A stretch of DNA of 25,057 nucleotides from Planctomycetota bacterium (lineage in GTDB: Bacteria > Planctomycetota > UBA1135 > UBA2386): the NCBI GenBank assembly GCA_016793305.1, contig JAEUHU010000056.1:1-25057 (forward strand), given 5' to 3'. The translations under genes and the position numbers were made by a program. Position 1 is the first letter of the stretch; the number at the start of each line of letters is the position of its first letter. This document shows positions 6,001 to 13,580 of this stretch, in pieces. The notes under the pieces are model-generated. The model searched no databases. It saw only the letters and a program-made list of their open reading frames with translations, and was not told the origin of the DNA.

Positions 6001-8360
6001 ACGCGCTCCAGGCGCACCGCGCACTTCTTGTAGTCCGGCTCCTTGCTGATGTTGCACATCGCGTCGAGGGTGACGCGGTTGATCAGTTGCCGCTCGTCGA
6101 AGAACGGTACGAACACTTGGCCCTGGACCGGCTTGCCGCGCCCGTCGACGACCGCGGGCAACACCAGATTGCCGCGCCGGGACACGACCCGTACGCGGTC
6201 ACCGGTCTTGATGCCGAGCTGCGTGGCGTCGGCGCGATTGAGCTCGACGTAGGCCTCGGGCACCGCCTGGTGAAGCTGTTTCACCCGCCGCGTCATCGAG
6301 CCGGTGTGCCAGTGTTCGAGCACTCGACCGGTGCACAACCAGAACGGGTACTCCTGGTCCGGCACCTCGGCGGGCGGGTGATACGGTCGTAGCCAGATGG
6401 CCGCCTTCTCGCCGTAGCCCTTGGCCTTGTAGAAGTGCACGCCCTTCGCCTTCTTGACGTAGGGGTCGAAGCCCGCGGCATAGCGATAGCGTGTCTCCTT
6501 GCCGTCGACGACCGGCCACAACATGCCACGAGTCGTCTTGAGCTGATCGAGCGACGCCAGGTCCTTGCCGTTGCCGATCGTGAACTTTCGGTACTCCTCG
6601 TACATCGGCGCGTGCCAATCGCCGGCCCATGGGAACAGGTGCCCCATGCCCATCTTCTTGGCCACTTCGACGATCTGCCACGCGTCCTCGCGCGCTTCGC
6701 CCGGCGGGTCGATCATCTTGCGCCAGTGCTGCGTGCGGCGTTCGCTGTTGCCGAATACGCCCTCGCGTTCGACCCAGGCCGCGGACGGCAGCACGAGGTC
6801 GGCCGCGTCGGTGGTCGGTGTCGGATAGATGTCGCTGACGATCAGGAACCGCCCGTCGCCAGGCTTGCGATCGATGCGGTGCAGGTTGGGAATCGTGACC
6901 CACGGATTGGTGGTCTGGATCCACATGACCGCGATGTCGCCGCGCGCGAAGGCGCGGAACATGTCCATCGTGTGGTAGCCCGGCTGCTCGGGGATCGTGC
7001 CCTCGGGCAGTCCCCAGATCTGCTCGGCCTTGCGCCGATGTTCTGGATTGGTGACCACCATGTCGGCCGGCAGACGGTGGCTGAACGTGCCGACCTCGCG
7101 TGCAGTGCCGCACGCCGACGGCTGTCCCGTCAGCGAGAACGGTCCGTCACCCGGCCTCGAGATCTTGCCGGTCACCAGGTGCAGGTCGGTGATGAGATTG
7201 TTCATCCAGGTGCCGCGCGTGTGCTGGTTCACGCCCATGCACCAGAGGCTGACCGTGCGGCGACCGCGATCTCCGTACATGTCCGCGAGCGCCTCGATCT
7301 GCTGCACCGGGATGCCGGTGAGTTCGTGCACCTTTGCGGGCGTGTAGTCCTCGAGGAACGCGACGAAGTCGTCCCAGGTGGCGTCCGCGGGCTTGTCGGC
7401 GAACGTGTACTTCTCGGCCTGCTCGCCATAGCACCCGAACCCGATCTCCTCGAGCTTCTCGATGCCTCTCTTGCAGACGGTGTTCTCGTCGACGAACGCC
7501 TTGTCGACCTTGCCCTTCTTGACCAGCAGGTGCAGCAGTCCGTTGGCGAGCGCCAAGTCGCTGCCGGGCTTGAACACGACGGTGACGTCCGCGTACTCAC
7601 TGGTCGGCGACGGCCTCGTCGTGATGTCGACGATCCGAACACCGGGGTTCTTGCGCTTGTTCTCGAGCATTCGCGAGAACAGCACCGGGTGCATCTCGGC
7701 CATGTTCGCGCCCCACAGCACGAAGTCCTGACCGACATCGAGGTCCTCGTAGCACCCCATCGGCTCGTCGCTCTGGAACTGCGTCATGAACCCCATCACG
7801 GCGCTGGCCATGCACAGCCGCGCGTTCGGCTCGATGTTGTTCGAACGCAGGCCGCCCTTCATCCACTTGAGCGCGGCGTAGCCGTCGAACACGGTCCACT
7901 GGCCGGAACCGTACATCGCCACCGACCCGGGCCCCTTGTCCTTCACCGCCGTGCCGAAGCGCTCCGCGATCGTGGCGATCGCCTCGTCCCAGGTGATGCG
8001 AACCAGCTTGCCCTCCTTCCGGAGCATCGGGTGCTGCAGTCGGTCCTTGCCGTACAGCATCGCTGGCAGGTGGTATCCCTTGACGCACAGTAGCCCCTGA
8101 TTCACCGGATTCGCGGCGTCGCCGCGCACGGCCATGACGCGTCCGCCGGCGACGCCGACTTCGACGCCGCAGCCGGTGCCGCAGTAGCGACACGGCGCCT
8201 TGTCCCAGGTCAGGTCCGCGTGCGTCTTGGGGTCTTGCGTAGGCAGGCTCGCGGCTGCGACGCGATCGGTCGTCGTGAAGGCCGCGACGCCCGCGGTGCC
8301 GAGGGCGCCGAGGAACCCGCGGCGGTCGATGCCGCCGCGGCCGGAGTGGTCGAGAGTCAT
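5997..8360 (-). CDS. napA: Periplasmic nitrate reductase catalytic subunit NapA
   Basis: A 787-residue molybdopterin enzyme that reduces nitrate to nitrite in the periplasm. The N-terminus has a twin-arginine export signal (DRRGFLGALGTAGVAAF, Arg13-Arg14). A [4Fe-4S] cluster site follows at Cys57, Cys60, Cys64 and Cys92 (CRYCGTGCGVEV and GLLCVKGYH), with the conserved Lys94 that links cluster and molybdenum cofactor. The molybdenum ligand is Cys183 in EPNARLCMASAV, the NapA arrangement, as opposed to Asp in NarG. WGANMAEMHPVLFSR and the C-terminal LCTGRVLEHWHTGSMTRRV are also typical of NapA. The length is slightly below the usual ~830. A good GGAG lies upstream, and the gene starts 16 bases after the octaheme gene. 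It ends overlapping the tetraheme NapB-like gene. No NapD maturation chaperone or NapC quinol dehydrogenase is encoded in the window. Confidence 0.95.
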   Translation of the reverse strand: MTLDHSGRGGIDRRGFLGALGTAGVAAFTTTDRVAAASLPTQDPKTHADLTWDKAPCRYCGTGCGVEVGVAGGRVMAVRGDAANPVNQGLLCVKGYHLPAMLYGKDRLQHPMLRKEGKLVRITWDEAIATIAERFGTAVKDKGPGSVAMYGSGQWTVFDGYAALKWMKGGLRSNNIEPNARLCMASAVMGFMTQFQSDEPMGCYEDLDVGQDFVLWGANMAEMHPVLFSRMLENKRKNPGVRIVDITTRPSPTSEYADVTVVFKPGSDLALANGLLHLLVKKGKVDKAFVDENTVCKRGIEKLEEIGFGCYGEQAEKYTFADKPADATWDDFVAFLEDYTPAKVHELTGIPVQQIEALADMYGDRGRRTVSLWCMGVNQHTRGTWMNNLITDLHLVTGKISRPGDGPFSLTGQPSACGTAREVGTFSHRLPADMVVTNPEHRRKAEQIWGLPEGTIPEQPGYHTMDMFRAFARGDIAVMWIQTTNPWVTIPNLHRIDRKPGDGRFLIVSDIYPTPTTDAADLVLPSAAWVEREGVFGNSERRTQHWRKMIDPPGEAREDAWQIVEVAKKMGMGHLFPWAGDWHAPMYEEYRKFTIGNGKDLASLDQLKTTRGMLWPVVDGKETRYRYAAGFDPYVKKAKGVHFYKAKGYGEKAAIWLRPYHPPAEVPDQEYPFWLCTGRVLEHWHTGSMTRRVKQLHQAVPEAYVELNRADATQLGIKTGDRVRVVSRRGNLVLPAVVDGRGKPVQGQVFVPFFDERQLINRVTLDAMCNISKEPDYKKCAVRLERV

Positions 8361-8376
8361 GCGGGTTTCTCCGTGC

Positions 8377-9957
8377 TCACTTCGTGCCGAGCCATTGGTG
8401 TTCCGGGCGTGCCAGAATCTCGTCGATCACCTTCTGGACGGCATCGGCTTCCGCAGTCTTGCCGGCGTGGCGCGCATGCTCGACCAGTTCCTTCGCCTGC
8501 GGCACCAGATGCTGGTAGAAGCGCTCGGCGACCTCGAACATGCCGTGCCAGTGCGTGTAGTCGGGCGCCATCATCGAGGCGCCGTGGCGTGCGCGACGGC
8601 CTTCGTGGTGCCACAGGTAGTACCAGGTCCACTCGATCTCTTCGTCGAAGTCCTGCTTGGTGAGCAGTCCCTGGGCCTTCAGCGCGTCGACGATCTTCTT
8701 GCCCGGCTTCGCGAACTTCTCGTTGTAGAGCACGACGAGGTCGTCGTACTGCTTGTAGAAGGAGGCCACGTAGTCGGCGGTGTGGCAGTTGGCGCAGACC
8801 TGCTGCATCTTCTCGCGCTTGTCGCGCGCCGACTTCGCGGTCAGCTTCTGCCGTTCGACGGGGTCGGCCGCGGTGACGATCTTGCCGTTCACGTCGGTGT
8901 CGAGCACCAGGCTGATCGGTGGGCGGTTGGTCCACGACAGGCGTTCGCCCACGTCGTGCGTGATGCGACCCTCGTTCTTGCTGTGCCCGCTCATGTGACA
9001 GGTCGCGCAGGTGGGCGCCTGGGTGTAGTCCTTGCCGAGCACCCAACTCGCCGCATCGAGGTTCATGTGGTCCTTGAGATCCCGGAAGGCGGCCCCGTGC
9101 TTGCTTTCCTCGTAGATCTCCTTCTGCGGGTGGTCCGGCCCCAGGTGACACTTGCCACAGTTCTCGGGCTGGCGCGCGCGCCGCGGCGAGAAGTCGTGAC
9201 GGCTGTGGCAGGCGCTGCAAGATCCCTTGCTGCCGTCGAGGTTGAGGCGGCCGATGCCCGTGTTCGGCCACGTCGCGTGGTCGAAGATCGGCTTGCCGTT
9301 GCCGTCCTTGGCGATCTTGCCGAACGCGGCGAGATCGGTCGGCTTGCCGTCGGGGCCGGGCTTCAGGTCCTGGAAGGTGAGCGAACTGCCGTCGGTCGCC
9401 TTCAGCGCCACCAGCGAACCATGGCATTGCTTGCAGCCGAGATTCACGGACGCCATGCCGTTGACATCCTGCACGTCCCCTCGGCCAGGCGTCGGTGAGT
9501 GCGGGTTGAACCGCCCGCGCATGCCCTCGACGTTCTCCGCCAGGAAGTTGTCGAGCGAGTGCAGGATCTCGCCGCCGGCGGCATGGTGGCTGCGCGCGAA
9601 CTCCTCCTGCTCCTGCTGGTGACAACGGCCGCAGTCGCGCGGCGTCACGACCGCGGCGATCAGGGCCCCTTCGTGCAGGAACGCGTCGGCATCACCTTGC
9701 TCGGCCTGATGGCACTCGACGCAGCCGACACCCTTGTGCGCGTGCGTGCTGTGCTTCCACTGCTCGACGATCCCCGGATTGCCCTGCATGTGGCAATCGA
9801 CGCATCGTTGGCTGGAGGCCGGCACCGCGACCGGTGCACTGCGACCTGCCGTTTCGTGCTCTTTCCGTAGAACCTCCATCCTCTGGACGTAGATCAGCGA
9901 GCCGAGGAAGAGGAACCCCAGCACGGCGATGACGAACTGCTTGAACTTGAGGCTCAT
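8377..9957 (-). CDS. Membrane-anchored octaheme cytochrome c, hydroxylamine oxidoreductase (HAO)-like
   Basis: A 526-residue protein with a single N-terminal membrane segment (residues ~8-24, FVIAVLGFLFLGSLIYV) lacking an obvious cleavage site, so it is probably anchored facing the periplasm. It has eight CxxCH motifs: CVDCH (52), CVECH (79), CGRCH (109), CKQCH (175), CSACH, CGKCH, CATCH and CANCH. Their spacing and the C-terminal WHHEGRRARHGASMM then APDYTHWHG (Tyr467) place it in the HAO/multihaem cytochrome family and not with octaheme tetrathionate reductase. HAO enzymes oxidise hydroxylamine to NO. Relatives without the catalytic tyrosine crosslink work reductively on nitrite or hydroxylamine. 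Whether Tyr467 is the crosslinking tyrosine needs alignment. The gene sits 39 bases after cytochrome b and 16 before napA. It may be an enzyme, or an electron conduit in a Rieske/b complex. Confidence 0.88.
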   Translation of the reverse strand: MSLKFKQFVIAVLGFLFLGSLIYVQRMEVLRKEHETAGRSAPVAVPASSQRCVDCHMQGNPGIVEQWKHSTHAHKGVGCVECHQAEQGDADAFLHEGALIAAVVTPRDCGRCHQQEQEEFARSHHAAGGEILHSLDNFLAENVEGMRGRFNPHSPTPGRGDVQDVNGMASVNLGCKQCHGSLVALKATDGSSLTFQDLKPGPDGKPTDLAAFGKIAKDGNGKPIFDHATWPNTGIGRLNLDGSKGSCSACHSRHDFSPRRARQPENCGKCHLGPDHPQKEIYEESKHGAAFRDLKDHMNLDAASWVLGKDYTQAPTCATCHMSGHSKNEGRITHDVGERLSWTNRPPISLVLDTDVNGKIVTAADPVERQKLTAKSARDKREKMQQVCANCHTADYVASFYKQYDDLVVLYNEKFAKPGKKIVDALKAQGLLTKQDFDEEIEWTWYYLWHHEGRRARHGASMMAPDYTHWHGMFEVAERFYQHLVPQAKELVEHARHAGKTAEADAVQKVIDEILARPEHQWLGTK

Positions 9958-9996
9958 GGAACTCGAGGGTCGATTGGACGAGAGGTGGGCCGTGGA

Positions 9997-11046
9997 TCAG
10001 TGCGCAACGGCGCCTTCCCAGACCGTCAGGGCGATGATCACGAAGACCGAGACGATGCCGAACCAGACGCTGAACTCGGAGCCGGGCCAGCGCCGCCGGA
10101 TCCAGCCGTCGATCAGCGGCCAGACGAACATCGCGAAGACGATGAACCCCATGCTCAGCACGGCCACCGTGCCGCTGAACAGCTTCAGCCACCGGAAGGT
10201 GACGTAGAAGAACCACTCCGGCTTGATGACCTCCGGCGTCGTGTTCGGGTCGGCAGGTGGCCCCATCGTCGCCGGCAGGATCGTGGCGAGCGCGCTGAGC
10301 AGGATCATCAGCACGAGACCGAGGATCAACTCGGTGCAGAGGTGGTCGGGGAAGAAGTTGAAGAACCTGGGCTCGTCCGGCTTCTCGTCACCGAACTTCA
10401 GTTCCGTGATACCCTGCAGCCGGATCAGCGTGATGTGCACGAAGAGGAGCAGGATCATCGTCGCGGGCAGCACCGCGGCGTGCAGCACGTAGAAGCGCGA
10501 CAGCGTACGGTCGTTGTAGCTCTCGCCGGCGAGCATCATCTGCTTCAGGAACGCCCCCACGACCGGCACCAGATCGGTGATGTTCGCTCCGACGGTCGCG
10601 CCCCAGAAACTCAGCTGTTCGTACACCAGGCTGTATCCAGTGAACCCGACGACCAGCGTGCATATCAGCAAGCACATGCCGATCATCCAGTTCAACTCCC
10701 GGGGCTTGCGATAGGCACCCGTGAAGTAGATGCGCATCTGGTGCAGGATCACCGCCGCCACCATCAGCGTGGCGCCCCACTTGTGCACCGAGCGGATGTA
10801 CCAGCCGAATGCCGCCTCTTCGGTGATGTAGCGCACCGACTGATAGGCCGTGCTCGGAGACGCCTCGTAGTAGAAGGCGAGCATGATCCCCGTGACGATC
10901 TGCACGACGAACAAGTACATCGGCGTGCCGCCGAGACAGAACCACCAGCGCTTCAGGTGGTTCGGCACCGGCTCGTTGGTCAGCTCGCGCAGCTGATCGC
11001 CGCGCACCGGGATGCGTTCCTTCAGCCAATTGCCGATCGCGGTCAT
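9997..11046 (-). CDS. b6-type cytochrome b subunit of a Rieske/cytochrome b complex
   Basis: A 349-residue integral membrane quinol-oxidising subunit with about seven or eight hydrophobic segments. The haem b ligands are His88/His102 (HKWGATLMVAAVILH, 13 residues between) and His189/His204 (14 residues between). This spacing is typical of cytochrome b6 and bacterial b6-like subunits rather than mitochondrial cytochrome b. The quinol-site motif is PEWFF (276-280) in place of PEWYF. The usual GYxLPWxQ loop reads GYSLVYEQLSFWGATVG. The C-terminal subunit-IV-like part is fused in the same chain. GGAG lies five bases before the ATG, and the Rieske gene ends 15 bases upstream. It should pass electrons from quinol via the Rieske protein to the periplasmic multihaem proteins encoded next. 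Confidence 0.93.
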   Translation of the reverse strand: MTAIGNWLKERIPVRGDQLRELTNEPVPNHLKRWWFCLGGTPMYLFVVQIVTGIMLAFYYEASPSTAYQSVRYITEEAAFGWYIRSVHKWGATLMVAAVILHQMRIYFTGAYRKPRELNWMIGMCLLICTLVVGFTGYSLVYEQLSFWGATVGANITDLVPVVGAFLKQMMLAGESYNDRTLSRFYVLHAAVLPATMILLLFVHITLIRLQGITELKFGDEKPDEPRFFNFFPDHLCTELILGLVLMILLSALATILPATMGPPADPNTTPEVIKPEWFFYVTFRWLKLFSGTVAVLSMGFIVFAMFVWPLIDGWIRRRWPGSEFSVWFGIVSVFVIIALTVWEGAVAH

Positions 11047-11061
11047 GGGTCGCTCCGTCGG

Positions 11062-11676
11062 TCAGGCGGGGTGTCCAGGCAGGCCATGCGGACGGCGAGG
11101 TTGCAGGCATGGGTCGTGGCCAGGTCCCTCCGGCCCCGCACTCGGAGACAGGACTTCGCCGTGGTGGTGAGCATCGGCGAGCCCTTCGAGCGGCACCTCG
11201 ATGTAGAGCAAACCACCCTCCACGCGCAGGTCGAACGGCTTCAGGCTCTGGCCTGCGTCGCCGGGCGGTCCACCGATCCCCTTGCCACTGGGGTCGAACA
11301 CGCCGTTGTGGCACGGGCAGAAGTAGCGATTCTGGTCACTCTGCCAATGCACCTGGCAACCGAGGTGTGGGCAGGTGCTCGACAGTGCGACGAAGTCTGC
11401 TGCCGCTTGGCCGCTGCCGCGCCGCGTGATGTTGACGGTGGCCCCGGCAGGGGTCTGGTAGCGAAGGCTCTGGCCGACCTGCAGGTCCGCTGCTCGCGAC
11501 ACGTAGACCCAGCCACGTCGGGGGTCGCGAGCCGGGTAGAGGAATCGGCCGGCGATCCAGGCGAACGCGCCGTAGCCAGCGACGAGGCCTGCGGCCATCG
11601 CGGCCCCGCCGACGGTGATACCTCGGCGATCGCTCGTTGGCTCGGGGACGGGATGATCCTCGCTGTGGCTGCCCAT
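11062..11676 (-). CDS. Rieske [2Fe-2S] protein, quinol-oxidising complex subunit
   Basis: A 204-residue protein. The N-terminus has a twin-arginine-type, membrane-retained signal: SDRRGITVGGAAMAAG, with a hydrophobic anchor to about residue 47. The Rieske fold follows, with cluster ligands Cys102, His104, Cys120 and His123 in CPHLGC and CPCHNG and the stabilising disulfide pair Cys107/Cys122. The typical GPP turn is present (GKGIGGPPGDAG). It accepts one electron from quinol at the cytochrome b site. The start at 11676 is preferred: it has GGGA immediately upstream and puts the twin arginines at residues 17-18. The open frame extends further but would bury the signal. The C-terminal ~30 residues (after VPLEGLADAHHHGEV) are Pro/Gly-rich and not part of the fold. 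This is the first gene of the Rieske-b-octaheme-napA-tetraheme cluster. Confidence 0.93.
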   Translation of the reverse strand: MGSHSEDHPVPEPTSDRRGITVGGAAMAAGLVAGYGAFAWIAGRFLYPARDPRRGWVYVSRAADLQVGQSLRYQTPAGATVNITRRGSGQAAADFVALSSTCPHLGCQVHWQSDQNRYFCPCHNGVFDPSGKGIGGPPGDAGQSLKPFDLRVEGGLLYIEVPLEGLADAHHHGEVLSPSAGPEGPGHDPCLQPRRPHGLPGHPA

Positions 11677-11719
11677 TCCCAGAATCCGAGTCGGCTGGCG
11701 TGTCTGCTCCCATGGGCAA

Positions 11720-11730
11720 CTTGGACCAAG
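11720..11730. promoter_or_regulatory. Perfect 11-bp palindrome upstream of the Rieske gene
   Basis: CTTGGACCAAG is self-complementary around its central base. It lies 44 bases upstream of the Rieske start codon, with a second palindrome (CCCATGGG, 11709-11716) just beside it. The position suits an operator for the Rieske-to-nap cluster, but it does not match the FNR consensus (TTGAT-N4-ATCAA) and no clear core promoter is visible. It is a weak candidate. Confidence 0.2.
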
Positions 11731-11778
11731 AGCGCGGGCCATCGTTCGGGGGAGCCTGCTCGGTCGCGCCAACAACCA

Positions 11779-11839
11779 GTCCGGCGACACCGGACGACCT
11801 GTTGCGCCTGACGCAACACCAAGACTCAGGAAAGGAGTC
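11779..11839 (-). terminator. Three consecutive short hairpins at the end of norD
   Basis: Three inverted repeats occur in a row. The first read from norD spans its stop codon: GACTC/GAGTC at 11823-11827 and 11835-11839. The second is TGTTGCG-CCTGA-CGCAACA at 11800-11818 (seven-base stems). The third is GTCCGG-CGACA-CCGGAC at 11779-11795 (six-base stems). On the minus strand they are followed by a short T/G-rich stretch, not a clean U-tract. They could terminate or attenuate the nor transcript before the Rieske gene, or protect its 3' end. An operator role for the downstream cluster is an alternative. Confidence 0.45.
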
Positions 11840-13577
11840 GTTCGTGCATCCTCGCCAGCGCTGCCGTGAGATCCGCGACCTTGGGCACGACCCGAAACCC
11901 TTGGGGGCCGAACATGCGGGGTAGATGGGGCCCGGCACCGGCATCGATGGTCAGCGCCAGCGCCCGAACGTCCCTACGCCTCGCTTCGCGCAGCGCTTGC
12001 CTGACGTCACCCACCCCGCGGCGCCCTTCGTAGTGGTCGTAGTCGACCGGCTTGCAGTCGCTCACCACCAACAGCAGTCGGCGCCGGGCCGGTTGCCGCG
12101 CCAACAGCACGGTCGCGTGGCGCAGCGCGGGACCGATGCGCGTGTAGCCGTCGGGCCGGACTCCGAACAACCGCGCAGCATCCCGACGCCAGTCGCCGTC
12201 GAAGTCCTTGACGATCTCGAACCGGCAGTCGCGACGAGAATGGCTGCAGAAGGTCGCAACAGCGACGGGCAGCTGCACGTCCCGCAGCACTTCGCCGAGC
12301 AGGAGCGTCGCGTCCCGCGCGACATCCAGAACGCGCCGGCCTTGCACCCAGGAGTCGCTGGACAGGCTGCGATCGAGCAGCACGAGCGCGGCGAGGTCAC
12401 GAGGCGCGGGGCGACGGGCCGTGTAGAGGCGCCCTTCTCCCGCCGTGGCGCGACCGCGCCGCGCGGCGACCACGGTGCCATGGTGATCGACGATCGCGTC
12501 GAGGTCGAGGTCCGCGCCGAGCGGCTGACGTCGCTGCAGCGTGTGGCCACGCGCGAGCCGAGCGAACTCGAGCCGCAGGGAGCGCAGCAGTGCCGCGTGT
12601 CGGGCGACCAGGAGACGGACGTGTGCGCCTGCAGCAACCTGGTCCGGAGGTGGGCCCGCATCGGATTGGTGGACCGCGCACCATCCTGGCAAGTAGCGTC
12701 GGCGCGACTCGTCCCACTCGTCGTAGGAGAACGTCGCACCGCCCGGCGACTCGTCGCCGGCGATCTCCACCACGCGGGACTCGAGCTCGACATCGGCGCG
12801 AAACACCGACGACGCGGCCTGATGGGTTCGGACCACGCGCCTCAGGTCGAGTTCTTCGAGCGCTTCGAGCTGGGCGTCCAGTTCGTCCTCACCATCCACG
12901 GCGCGATGCCCGCCCGTGTGCTCCTCGGCGGTCTTCACCTTCTCGAACACATGGGCCAACGGATTCCCGCCATCGTCGCGCCGCGGCAGCTCGACGACCT
13001 CCGCGGTGCGCTTGCCCTGTTGCCGGCGTTCCGTCCCCTGCGGCAGAGCCTCCCGGGGTACGACGAGTGGCACCGTGTCCGAACCGTGTACGACGGGCGG
13101 CTCGGGTAGCACACCGATCGTCGCAAGCCAGTCTGGCTCGTCAGGCTGCCCGAGTGCTACGGCGTGGCGGCAGGCCTCGTCTTCCAAGGCGACGGCAGCC
13201 GGCCATTCTTCTCCGAGCCAGGTGCGCAGCCGTGGCAGGGCGTCGCGCATGGCCTCTGCCGGCGTCGAACCAGGAGGGCCGATCGTACCGGTCGCGTGGG
13301 CCGCCGCCTGCAACGCCACGCGCCACATCAGGACCGAGAACGTGCTCTCGGCGTCCCCGATGATGGGCACGTCGCGCGGCAGCACGGCACGTTGACGCAA
13401 CCGAGATCGCTCACCGCCGAACCCGAGATCGAGGTCGACGCCCGCCAGCAGGGACAGCAGGCGCCGTAGCATCGGCTCCAGCGCCTCGACGGAGAGCGAG
13501 CGCTCTGCCGCTGCGGCCCCACGCCGTCGGACCCACCAACGATGTAGGGCTCCGAACAGCCGTTCGTCGAGACCCAT
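11826..13577 (-). CDS. norD: NorD: VWA-domain activation protein for nitric oxide reductase
   Basis: A 583-residue cytoplasmic protein needed, with NorQ, to assemble active NorCB (likely insertion of the non-haem iron). The C-terminal third is a von Willebrand A domain with a MIDAS motif DRSLS in ALVLLDRSLSSDSW, followed by VAVATFCSHSRRDCRF, RIGPALRHATVLLA and LLLVVSDCKPVDYDHYEG; the last is highly typical of NorD. The middle is acidic and variable, and the N-terminal region is helical and Arg/Leu-rich. Length is near the usual ~600. It is last in norC-norB-norQ-norD, starting three bases after the norQ stop, so translation is probably coupled; no clear Shine-Dalgarno is seen. Confidence 0.93.
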   Translation of the reverse strand: MGLDERLFGALHRWWVRRRGAAAAERSLSVEALEPMLRRLLSLLAGVDLDLGFGGERSRLRQRAVLPRDVPIIGDAESTFSVLMWRVALQAAAHATGTIGPPGSTPAEAMRDALPRLRTWLGEEWPAAVALEDEACRHAVALGQPDEPDWLATIGVLPEPPVVHGSDTVPLVVPREALPQGTERRQQGKRTAEVVELPRRDDGGNPLAHVFEKVKTAEEHTGGHRAVDGEDELDAQLEALEELDLRRVVRTHQAASSVFRADVELESRVVEIAGDESPGGATFSYDEWDESRRRYLPGWCAVHQSDAGPPPDQVAAGAHVRLLVARHAALLRSLRLEFARLARGHTLQRRQPLGADLDLDAIVDHHGTVVAARRGRATAGEGRLYTARRPAPRDLAALVLLDRSLSSDSWVQGRRVLDVARDATLLLGEVLRDVQLPVAVATFCSHSRRDCRFEIVKDFDGDWRRDAARLFGVRPDGYTRIGPALRHATVLLARQPARRRLLLVVSDCKPVDYDHYEGRRGVGDVRQALREARRRDVRALALTIDAGAGPHLPRMFGPQGFRVVPKVADLTAALARMHERLLS

Positions 13578-13580
13578 GGC

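Noticed and set aside
6435..8093. A 552-codon open frame on the plus strand
   Set aside because: It is antisense to napA, whose motifs are unambiguous; it is a composition artefact.
8377..9957. Octaheme tetrathionate reductase or NrfA
   Set aside because: All eight haem motifs are CxxCH, with no CxxCK as in typical NrfA, and the C-terminal RHGASMM / DYTHWHG region follows HAO-family proteins.
11720..11730. FNR box upstream of the Rieske gene
   Set aside because: CTTGGACCAAG is palindromic but far too short for TTGAT-N4-ATCAA; at most it is an unidentified operator.
9985..11811. A 608-codon open frame on the plus strand
   Set aside because: It is antisense to cytochrome b and the Rieske gene, with charged low-complexity translation and no family features.
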